Notes under the pieces: model-generated
The model's input: only the letters and a program-made list of their open reading frames with translations
The model's database searches: none
What the model was told of the DNA's origin: nothing
From: Fibrobacteraceae bacterium
GTDB taxonomy: Bacteria > Fibrobacterota > Fibrobacteria > Fibrobacterales > Fibrobacteraceae
Direction of reading: 5' to 3'
Length of the DNA stretch: 5,141 nucleotides
NCBI GenBank assembly: GCA_023231365.1
Contig: JALNVO010000207.1
Location: 1-5,141, forward strand
Translations under genes and position numbers: made by a program
Part shown: positions 1 to 4,433 of the stretch, in pieces
Layout of the letters: every line of letters starts with the position of its first letter
How positions within the stretch are numbered: position 1 is the first letter of the stretch

Positions 1-1
1 C

Positions 2-961
2 CAAGATTCCGTTGTGGCGATTATCGGGCCTATCATGAGTGCGCCGGCGGCGACGGTCGCATCTTGGTTGAGCTCGACGCATCTTTCAATTCCAATGCTC
101 ACTCCCACGGCTACAGATGCGGGTATTGCCCGCATGGGTCCGAATATTTTCCAGATAAACATTAGTATGGATAATTTGGCTTCGGGTATTGCGGATTATG
201 CAATGAATTGTTTGAACATTCATGAGTTTGCAGTTCTCTCTCCTGTCGGGGATTATGGAACGACAATGTCGCAGAGTTTTATCCGGGCTGTTGAAAACAA
301 GGGTGGAGTCATTCTTGCGGAACAGAATTTTGAAGAAGGCCGTCCGAATTATTCAACGGAATTCGATCTTCTCCGAAATACCCGATTTAAACAACTTAAC
401 CGCAAGCGGAATATTGCAAGAGGCATTGCAAATCTGGATGCCGTAAATCCTAAAGATCGCAAAAGTTTTATGCAGGATTCGGTTTTTAATTTTCCGGGCA
501 TTTTCATTCCTTCAAGCAATCCAACGGATGCTGGCCTTATTGCAGGTCAGGTCGCCTTTCACAAATTGAGCGGGACGCTCCTTGGAACTTCGGGCTGGTA
601 TGGCCGCGATTTGCTTTCCCAAGGCAAGCAGCTTGTAGAAAATTCCTATTTCAGCGTTTCCTCTTCTGGCCTTGAAGAAAGCGCCGCTTACAAGGATTTT
701 GCTAAGAATTTTAAGAAAAAGTGGAACGATGAGCCTAAGTCGGACAAAGTAAGCGGGCTCAGCTATGATGCGGCAAGCATTGTATTTTCCATGATTTCTT
801 CAGGATCGAATGATCTGGTAAAACAAATCACTTCAAAGAAGACGTTTCCTGGATTGTATGGGGACATTCAATTTGAAAATGGGGCAAATTCCAATGTGCG
901 GATAATGTCCGTAGAGAAAAGCCAATTTGTGGAAAAGACTGCTTGCCCGGCAACAAATTAA
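2..961 (+). CDS. Periplasmic-binding-fold (Peripla_BP_6 / LpoA-like) protein, 5'-truncated
   Basis: The reading frame is already open at base 2, so the true start lies left of the window; 319 codons are visible and the stop TAA is at 959-961. The first visible residues include VVAIIGP, then IPMLTPTATD and FQINIS. These resemble the end of the first beta-alpha-beta unit of branched-chain amino-acid-binding-type proteins, where this motif usually sits about 60-70 residues into the mature protein. Further on come EFAVLSPVGDYG with ENKGGVI (visible residues about 75-105), GIFIPSSNPTDAGLIAGQ (about 166-183) and LLGTSGW (about 193-199). The combination of a 'fips..a.liagq' segment with 'LLGtsgW' is typical of LpoA-like penicillin-binding-protein activators and related solute-binding proteins. 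I infer a periplasmic or lipid-anchored binding protein; whether it binds an amino acid or acts on cell-wall synthesis cannot be decided. No ABC permease or ATPase gene follows it. Repeat copy 1 begins 5 bases after its stop. Confidence 0.8.
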   Translation, partial: QDSVVAIIGPIMSAPAATVASWLSSTHLSIPMLTPTATDAGIARMGPNIFQINISMDNLASGIADYAMNCLNIHEFAVLSPVGDYGTTMSQSFIRAVENKGGVILAEQNFEEGRPNYSTEFDLLRNTRFKQLNRKRNIARGIANLDAVNPKDRKSFMQDSVFNFPGIFIPSSNPTDAGLIAGQVAFHKLSGTLLGTSGWYGRDLLSQGKQLVENSYFSVSSSGLEESAAYKDFAKNFKKKWNDEPKSDKVSGLSYDAASIVFSMISSGSNDLVKQITSKKTFPGLYGDIQFENGANSNVRIMSVEKSQFVEKTACPATN

Positions 962-965
962 TTTA

Positions 966-979
966 GGGCACCTCTAAAA
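966..979 (+). repeat. Left terminal inverted repeat, copy 1
   Basis: GGGCACCTCTAAAA pairs perfectly with 1371-1384. The next bases inward (GCTGCTTTGG) still match copy 2 well but no longer pair with the right end. The fourth base is C here and T in copy 2. Confidence 0.9.
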
Positions 980-1070
980 GCTGCTTTGGTTAAGTGAATT
1001 TATCAAGAACCGAGCAATGGCAGGAACGAAAAGCGGCTAAAACCATGCAAGGTGAGTGTCGCACAACCCG

Positions 1071-1232
1071 AGCTTGCTTGGTTGTATGACCGAACCGCAG
1101 GGGTGACGCGAAGCGTCAATACTGGATGTATTGATGCCTTCGGCATCCGCTTCGGTGCCTCAGGTCTTGATAGCGAACGAGTTCGCTATCGCGATGCTCG
1201 TCTTGAGCGCTCTTCGCCACTTTGAGAGACGA
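1071..1232. repeat. Conserved core of the structured repeat, copy 1
   Basis: This 162-base block aligns with 2985-3147 with roughly ten differences by eye. The differences fall mainly in hairpin loops (TGGAT versus TCTCT between the TCAATAC/GTATTGA arms) or come as a pair of changes that preserves pairing (A1170-T1189 here, G3084-C3103 in copy 2). It contains four consecutive hairpins and the first arm of a fifth. Confidence 0.85.
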
Positions 1233-1370
1233 ACCAGTGCGAAGAGTTATTGATAAATTGTTGCGGTGTCACGTTGTTCCATCCTCACCCCTACGGGGCC
1301 GGCCTAGATCCGGCTCTTCGAAGCCTGACGTTCCCTGGAGGGAACCGGCTTCTCTTCATAAAAATTGAGT

Positions 1371-1384
1371 TTTTAGAGGTGCCC
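1371..1384 (-). repeat. Right terminal inverted repeat, copy 1
   Basis: TTTTAGAGGTGCCC is the exact complement of 966-979. It ends one base before the stop codon of the minus-strand gene at 1386. Confidence 0.9.
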
Positions 1385-1385
1385 T

Positions 1386-1604
1386 TTAGTTGTCGTCGCA
1401 GCAATTTCCGCAGATGGCATCCATTACATAATTTTCTGGTTCCCCAAGCTTGTAGAATGTATACAAACTTTCATCATCGGCATAGTCATCGAGATTAATT
1501 CCTCTGCGTACCATCATTTCTTGAGAAAGACGGCGCTTAAAGGACTGGAATCCAGAACTTAAGAGATAAAGAGAAAGCGAGGCTGGTTTTTGAAGAATTT
1601 TCAT
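1386..1604 (-). CDS. Small unrecognised protein with Cys-rich acidic C-terminus (72 aa)
   Basis: I do not recognise this family. The ORF starts at ATG 1604-1602, preceded by GAAGG at 1615-1611 with a six-base spacer, which is a reasonable ribosome binding site. A TATAAT box lies about 40 bases upstream on the same strand. The protein has a basic, Leu/Ser-rich N-terminal third (MKILQKPASLSLYLL, then FKRRLSQEMMVRRG) and an acidic middle (LDDYADDESLYTFYKLGEPE). The tail is AICGNCCDDN, with three Cys in four positions spanning CGNCC. The N-terminus is not a convincing signal peptide because it has no long hydrophobic run. Its stop TAA (1388-1386) lies in the candidate target duplication of repeat copy 1. 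Possible identities are a small metal-binding protein or a ribosomally made peptide precursor, but no modification enzyme is seen nearby. The promoter and ribosome binding site make a real gene more likely than a chance ORF. Confidence 0.55.
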   Translation of the reverse strand: MKILQKPASLSLYLLSSGFQSFKRRLSQEMMVRRGINLDDYADDESLYTFYKLGEPENYVMDAICGNCCDDN

Positions 1605-1645
1605 AATATGCCTTCGTTGGTTTGTTACCTCTGACTCCTTCCGTT

Positions 1646-1651
1646 ATTATA
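1646..1651 (-). promoter_or_regulatory. -10 box for the 72-aa minus-strand gene
   Basis: On the minus strand this reads TATAAT, preceded by further TATA-rich sequence. A start near base 1639 would leave a leader of about 35 bases before ATG 1604. No good -35 box is visible at 16-18 bases spacing, so only the -10 element is called. Confidence 0.45.
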
Positions 1652-1700
1652 TATAAAAAACAAACAAGAAGAAAATTATTCTTTGCTTATTCAAATTTCC

Positions 1701-1722
1701 TCCAGAAGCCTTATTTTCTGGA
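1701..1722. promoter_or_regulatory. Inverted repeat in divergent spacer
   Basis: TCCAGAA (1701-1707) and TTCTGGA (1716-1722) form a perfect 7-bp inverted repeat with an 8-base centre. It lies between the two divergent -10 boxes and could be an operator or a chance palindrome. No regulator is identified. Confidence 0.3.
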
Positions 1723-1769
1723 CTTTGGAACAACTTTAAGAACAAAATAATCTAATGAGAAATTATATA

Positions 1770-1796
1770 TTGGAACGTCGTTTTTATAAGTATAAT
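1770..1796 (+). promoter_or_regulatory. Candidate promoter of the TPR gene
   Basis: TATAAT at 1791-1796 is a perfect -10 hexamer, with TTGGAA at 1770-1775 as a weak -35 at a short 15-base spacing. The first in-frame ATG (1795) lies inside this -10 box. If the promoter is used, translation must begin further down, which supports the start at 1843. Confidence 0.5.
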
Positions 1797-1842
1797 GAAA
1801 TCAACGGCTTACGGTTCTATTAAAAATTTGTATCTTTATATA

Positions 1843-2778
1843 ATGCGAATAGTTATAATGATGCTTTTTTTGTTAGTATCCTTTTCTTCTTCGGCAGAAG
1901 AAGCCGGATTTTTTTTGCCGGATAGTTTAGATACAAAGGCAGAACAAGCTATAAATAGTGCTCTTGCTGGAGAATATTCTAAGTCGGAAAAGCTTGCTCA
2001 GGGTTTGAAAGTTAGGGCTCCGGGAGCTTCTTGCGTATTATTAAACATAATACGGCTGAGTAAGTTTGATGATGTTGGAGATACCCTTGTACTTCACAAG
2101 GCGAAGGAAAGTCTAGCGGCGTGCAAGGCGGTTGGCGTTTGGGACAATCTTCGGGAATTTGAATCCGGTTATGCAGAAAGTGTTTTGGGAAATTCGGTCA
2201 AAGGGGCCTTGCGCACCCGCTCGGCGGCCAAAAAATTGGAAGATTCTGATGATAAGGATGCTCAGGCATTTTATGCGATATATGCCTATTATATCGATGA
2301 TGGACTTAGCTTCCTTCCTTTTGCTTCTGATAATCGGAATTCTTATCTCTCGTTGCTTGAAGAGAGAACTTCGCATTCAAAACTTTTCTGGGCTTTGTTT
2401 GCGACTCCTTTAACTTGGATGTATTACGATAAGAAGGAATATGCAAAAGGATTGGCCGTTGTAGAGCGCTCTTTAAAAAAAGCTCCTGGGAATCCGGTTT
2501 TTTTACAAATGAAAGCGGATATGTTATATCGGATGGGAAAAAATGTTGAGGCTGCAGATATCTACGAAAAGAGCGCCAAAGAGTACATTTCTCGGACAGG
2601 GAAGTCTATCCGTTATTGGTGTGCTATTGGAAATTTAGCCCGTATCTATATGGCTAGTGGTGATTCGATGAATGCAGAAAAGAATAAGGTTCTTCTCCAG
2701 AGCCCTGAATTCAAGAAAATAGAACGCTGGATGCCTGAGTCTTTGATGAAGGATTTGCGAAAAAAAGATTTGTATTGA
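1843..2778 (+). CDS. Exported TPR-repeat protein
   Basis: The frame is open from ATG 1795, but I choose ATG 1843 for two reasons: 1795 falls inside a TATAAT box, and from 1843 the protein begins with a clean signal peptide (MRIVIMMLFLLVSFSSSA, cleavage probably just before EEAG). No lipobox Cys is present, so a periplasmic protein is likely. The mature part is helical with tetratricopeptide-like pairs: one near residues 35-61 (ALAGEYSKSEKLAQG), and three in the C-terminal third at about 192-218 (KEYAKGLAVVERSLKKAP followed by GNP), 219-252 (ADMLYRMGKNVEAADIYEKS) and 257-284 (CAIGNLARIYMASGDSMNAE). TPRs mediate protein-protein contacts; the partner is unknown. Total length is 311 residues. There is no clear Shine-Dalgarno before 1843. 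The gene appears monocistronic, followed by a hairpin and repeat copy 2. Confidence 0.8.
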   Translation: MRIVIMMLFLLVSFSSSAEEAGFFLPDSLDTKAEQAINSALAGEYSKSEKLAQGLKVRAPGASCVLLNIIRLSKFDDVGDTLVLHKAKESLAACKAVGVWDNLREFESGYAESVLGNSVKGALRTRSAAKKLEDSDDKDAQAFYAIYAYYIDDGLSFLPFASDNRNSYLSLLEERTSHSKLFWALFATPLTWMYYDKKEYAKGLAVVERSLKKAPGNPVFLQMKADMLYRMGKNVEAADIYEKSAKEYISRTGKSIRYWCAIGNLARIYMASGDSMNAEKNKVLLQSPEFKKIERWMPESLMKDLRKKDLY

Positions 2779-2788
2779 ACGGGTTTTA

Positions 2789-2809
2789 AATTCTACGATC
2801 TGTAGAATT
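2789..2809 (+). terminator. Perfect hairpin downstream of the TPR gene
   Basis: AATTCTAC (2789-2796) and GTAGAATT (2802-2809) form a perfect 8-bp stem with a GATCT loop, 10 bases after the stop codon. The position suits a transcript end. The stem is AT-rich and not followed by a clean T run, so intrinsic termination would be weak. Confidence 0.4.
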
Positions 2810-2922
2810 AAAGGTATCTTTAAGATTCATTTTTATGACGCGAGTGATTAGAAGACCAAAGCCCTGTAGCCGAGTCGGGAGTGCGTCAAGTAAGTTTGTT
2901 TTTTTCGCAGTCGTCTCTAAAA
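2810..2922. other. Spacer between TPR gene hairpin and repeat copy 2
   Basis: No supported gene is seen. A 39-codon ATG frame at 2835-2954 lacks a ribosome binding site and runs into the repeat, so it is not called. Just before the repeat, CTCTAAAA (2915-2922) duplicates the inner part of the terminal repeat beginning at 2923. CAAGTAAGTTT (2887-2897) recurs beyond the repeat at 3362-3372. Confidence 0.5.
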
Positions 2923-2937
2923 GGGTACCTCTAAAAA
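2923..2937 (+). repeat. Left terminal inverted repeat, copy 2
   Basis: GGGTACCTCTAAAAA pairs perfectly over 15 bases with 3299-3313. With nine further bases (to 2946) it also matches the complement of 3543-3566 at 19 of 24 positions. Confidence 0.9.
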
Positions 2938-2984
2938 TTGCTTTGGTGAAGTGAATAGCATGCAAATCGAGCGCAGCAAAGACA

Positions 2985-3147
2985 AGCTTGCTTGGTTGTA
3001 TGACCGAACCGCAGGGGTGACGCGAAGCGTCAATACTCTCTGTATTGATGCCTTCGGCATCCGCTTCTGCGCCTCAGGTATTGGTAGCGAACGAGTTCGC
3101 TACCTGAGATGCTCGGCTTGAGCGCTCTTCGCCACTTTGAGAGACGA
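2985..3147. repeat. Conserved core of the structured repeat, copy 2
   Basis: This 163-base block matches 1071-1232 of copy 1 with about ten differences. The substitutions leave every main stem pairable, which is why I read the fold rather than the linear sequence as the conserved property. Confidence 0.85.
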
Positions 3148-3298
3148 CTGTTGCAAAAGCCGAATGCAGCGGCAAAGCTTGCTTTTGCATTGTTGAGGCA
3201 GAGCAACAGGTACTTTAGTCCACCAGTGCGAAGTGTTACCCGAATCTTCGAAGCTTGATGTTCCCGGAAGGGAACCTGCTTCTGGTCATAAAAATGAG

Positions 3299-3313
3299 TT
3301 TTTAGAGGTACCC
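3299..3313 (-). repeat. Right terminal inverted repeat, copy 2
   Basis: TTTTTAGAGGTACCC is the exact complement of 2923-2937. Relative to copy 1 the G at 1381 is A here (3310), matching the C-to-T change in the left end. Confidence 0.9.
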
Positions 3314-3551
3314 TAAAGTTATCAAGGGCGTCCGAACTGATTTTCCGCTGCAGTAATACCCCAAGTAAGTTTTTGTGGCAACTTTAGTGTTTCCGAAGTA
3401 GTATCCTACATTCCCAAGTCGCCTAACGATTTAGTAGGAAAGGGGCTTCCGATCCCTTGTAGATGAAATTTTGTTTTCCAAGAAACGCTACGTAAAGATG
3501 GCGACGGTCTTTGTATAGGAGGAATCCTTCGCTTTTTCTTTTGCAGAGCAA
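3302..3551 (-). pseudogene. Possible frame-broken coding remnant
   Basis: Two adjacent minus-strand frames read like protein but have neither a good start nor a ribosome binding site. The upstream piece (3551 down to a TAG at 3425-3423) contains EGFLLYKDRRHLYVAFLGK. The downstream piece (3430 down to TAA 3304-3302) contains RRLGNVGYYFGNTKVATK and TYLGYYCSGKSV, rich in aromatic-Gly patterns. The two frames meet around 3423-3433, so a single frameshift would join them. The stop of the second piece lies inside the right terminal repeat of copy 2. I recognise no family. This could be a decayed gene or chance composition. Confidence 0.2.
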
Positions 3552-3566
3552 TTTTTAAAGGGGCCC
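3543..3566 (-). repeat. Third, diverged terminal repeat in inverted orientation
   Basis: Read on the minus strand this begins GGGCCCCTTTAAAAATTGCT and matches the left end of copy 2 (2923-2946) at 19 of 24 positions, including an uninterrupted 11-base TAAAAATTGCT. On the plus strand it is followed by TAA, like the CCCTAAAG after copy 2. No hairpin core sits next to it, so it is either a solo end or the far end of a larger element starting at 2923. Confidence 0.6.
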
Positions 3567-3583
3567 TAATCAAATGTAAAAAG

Positions 3584-3616
3584 TTGTTTTTGAAAACTTC
3601 AATTTTATGATAAAAT
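3584..3616 (+). promoter_or_regulatory. Candidate promoter of the NYN gene
   Basis: TTGTTT (3584-3589) and TATGAT (3606-3611) are 16 bases apart. An overlapping alternative is TTGAAA (3590-3595) with TAAAAT (3611-3616) at 15 bases. Either would give a leader of about 100 bases. The region is strongly AT-rich and begins just outside the third repeat end. Confidence 0.4.
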
Positions 3617-3624
3617 AAAAGGTT

Positions 3625-3671
3625 ATGAGGTGATTTATGTAAAATAGGAAATCAGGATGCATCACTTTTGA
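3625..3671 (+). other. Mini-ORFs in the leader of the NYN gene
   Basis: Three very short start-to-stop units lie in the leader: ATG AGG TGA (3625-3633), the minimal ATG TAA (3637-3642) preceded by GAGG with a six-base gap, and a four-residue MHHF frame (3657-3671). They may be chance, or may modulate translation or mRNA stability of the downstream gene. No attenuator stem is evident. Confidence 0.2.
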
Positions 3672-3706
3672 CCGCAATACCGTTTTAAAAGAGAGCGTTT
3701 CTTTTT

Positions 3707-3713
3707 AAGGAGG
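3707..3713 (+). promoter_or_regulatory. Strong Shine-Dalgarno of the NYN gene
   Basis: AAGGAGG ends six bases before ATG 3720. It is a near-perfect ribosome binding site, in contrast to the TPR gene, which has none. It fixes the start of the downstream gene. Confidence 0.85.
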
Positions 3714-3719
3714 ATACTT

Positions 3720-4433
3720 ATGCAACAAGAAACGATTCAGGTTATTCAAAAAGAGTTGAAGGTCTGCTTTTTTGTAGACGGTTTCACGCTTCGAAAAGTA
3801 AACGATTATTATCGTTTCTATCATGCTCATCGATCAGGCATCAATTTCTTAGGGTTTAAGCATTGGGCAGGTGTTCAAGCTTCCCGCTGTTTTTGGCCGG
3901 ATTGCTCAATTGATTTTATGGCGCATTATTACCATCCGTATCGGGATCCAAGCAAGGAAACCTCCATTCATTCCCGGGTTTCTTTATTTGCAGATGAGTT
4001 ATTAAAAGCAGGTTTCAACGTTCATTATGGGGAACGGAATTATGCTTCTGAACTTTGTCCTAATTTGGAGCTTACCGAAGATGCTTTACTTTATGCGAAA
4101 TACAAAAAAATGGATGCCCTAATTTTAGCGACAACACAAGGTCAATACGCCGAATTGCCTCTTCGCCTCAAGAATTTGAATGTGCCGACGCTTCTTTTGG
4201 GTTGGGACTTTGTCTATCCGTCCCGAAGCAAGGAAATTCATTGGCATACCGACCAGAATTTGAGGAAGAATTCAGCGTATTACATTGCGATGGAACGCAT
4301 TATGAATGTGGCGGGCACATCATCAGACGTACTCGCCAAAGGATTGTTCTTGGAAAGAAAAAAGAGAATAGATATTACAGCTTGTCGCGGAGTTTCCTCT
4401 GATTTTCAGAGAGGAATGTCCAGGTTAGCTTGA
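3720..4433 (+). CDS. NYN/PIN-like domain protein with altered active-site motif
   Basis: This is a 237-residue protein whose start is fixed by AAGGAGG six bases upstream. Residues about 15-165 look like a NYN domain (LabA/DUF88-type, PIN-like RNase fold). CFFVDGFTLRK (16-26) matches the first strand with its conserved Asp (D20), as in FIDGxNL. IDFMAHYYHPYR (64-75) is like the strand leading to the nucleotide pocket. ALILATTQGQYAELPLRL (133-150) followed by PTLLLGW (156-162) matches the 'liSGDsDF.pl...l' strand and the next one. Known active members hold metal with several Asp. Here the GD-x-D-F motif reads T-Q-G-Q-Y (139-143), both Asp replaced by Gln, and only E120-D121 remain in the middle region. 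A catalytically weak or dead nucleic-acid-binding role is inferred. The last 20 or so codons overlap the convergent barrel gene, so the C-terminus may be recently altered. The family assignment is by eye. Confidence 0.65.
   Translation: MQQETIQVIQKELKVCFFVDGFTLRKVNDYYRFYHAHRSGINFLGFKHWAGVQASRCFWPDCSIDFMAHYYHPYRDPSKETSIHSRVSLFADELLKAGFNVHYGERNYASELCPNLELTEDALLYAKYKKMDALILATTQGQYAELPLRLKNLNVPTLLLGWDFVYPSRSKEIHWHTDQNLRKNSAYYIAMERIMNVAGTSSDVLAKGLFLERKKRIDITACRGVSSDFQRGMSRLA

Larger units (their letters stand above)
966..1384. repeat. Structured inverted-repeat-bounded element, copy 1 (419 bp)
   Basis: The element is bounded by a perfect 14-bp inverted repeat, GGGCACCTCTAAAA at 966-979 and its complement at 1371-1384. 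Both ends are flanked by TTTA (962-965 and 1385-1388), a candidate 4-bp target duplication. The interior is a chain of short palindromes: GACGC/GCGTC (1105-1117), TCAATAC/GTATTGA (1116-1134), GATGCC/GGCATC (1133-1147), GATAGCGAAC/GTTCGCTATC (1169-1190), CTCTTCGCCACT with AGTGCGAAGAG (1210-1246), CCCC/GGGG (1288-1298), GCCGG/CCGGC (1298-1314), and GAAGCC/GGCTTC enclosing GTTCCC/GGGAAC (1320-1352). No credible coding frame runs through it. A second copy lies at 2923-3313; the shared core is 1071-1232 here. It could be a non-autonomous mobile element (MITE-like), a large relative of BIME/REP sequences acting at convergent gene ends, or a structured RNA. The existence of the repeat is seen directly; the function is unknown. 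Confidence 0.9.
2923..3313. repeat. Structured inverted-repeat-bounded element, copy 2 (391 bp)
   Basis: The ends are GGGTACCTCTAAAAA (2923-2937) and its exact complement (3299-3313). The element has the same orientation and order as copy 1. Hairpins are GACGC/GCGTC (3019-3031), TCAATAC/GTATTGA (3030-3048), GATGCC/GGCATC (3047-3061), GGTAGCGAAC/GTTCGCTACC (3083-3104), and GAAGC/GCTTC enclosing GTTCCC/GGGAAC (3250-3282). It carries a block absent from copy 1, about 3148-3220, with arms CTGTTGC/GCAACAG (3148-3154, 3203-3209) and GCAAAAGC/GCTTTTGC (3153-3160, 3181-3188). It lacks the copy 1 hairpins at 1288-1314 and about 40 bases near the left end. CTCAGGTA (3073-3080) can also pair with TACCTGAG (3101-3108), an alternative to the main stem. 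No clean target duplication is seen (AAAA on the left, TAAA on the right). Confidence 0.9.

Noticed and set aside
222..446. 74-codon plus-strand ORF within the periplasmic-binding gene
   Set aside because: Out-of-frame shadow of a clearly recognisable protein.
966..1384. CRISPR array or tRNA cluster reading of the palindromic repeat
   Set aside because: The palindromes differ from each other and are not spaced direct repeats; no cloverleaf with a TTC-loop and acceptor stem could be drawn.
1250..1498. 82-codon plus-strand ORF across the end of repeat copy 1
   Set aside because: It starts inside hairpin sequence, crosses the right terminal repeat and runs antisense through the better supported 72-residue gene; no ribosome binding site or family resemblance.
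1795..1842. Upstream start codon of the TPR gene at 1795
   Set aside because: It overlaps a perfect TATAAT box, and the extra 16 residues would bury the signal peptide start; ATG 1843 is preferred.
2113..2413. ORFs on both strands within the TPR gene
   Set aside because: Shadows of the TPR frame; the TPR protein has signal peptide and repeat motifs, the shadows have neither.
2851..2890. Possible tRNA-like segment (AGCCCTGTAGCCGAGTCGGG)
   Set aside because: No matching acceptor, anticodon and T arms around it.
2835..2954. 39-codon ATG frame running into repeat copy 2
   Set aside because: No ribosome binding site, ends inside the repeat, and about a third of its codons are terminal-repeat sequence.
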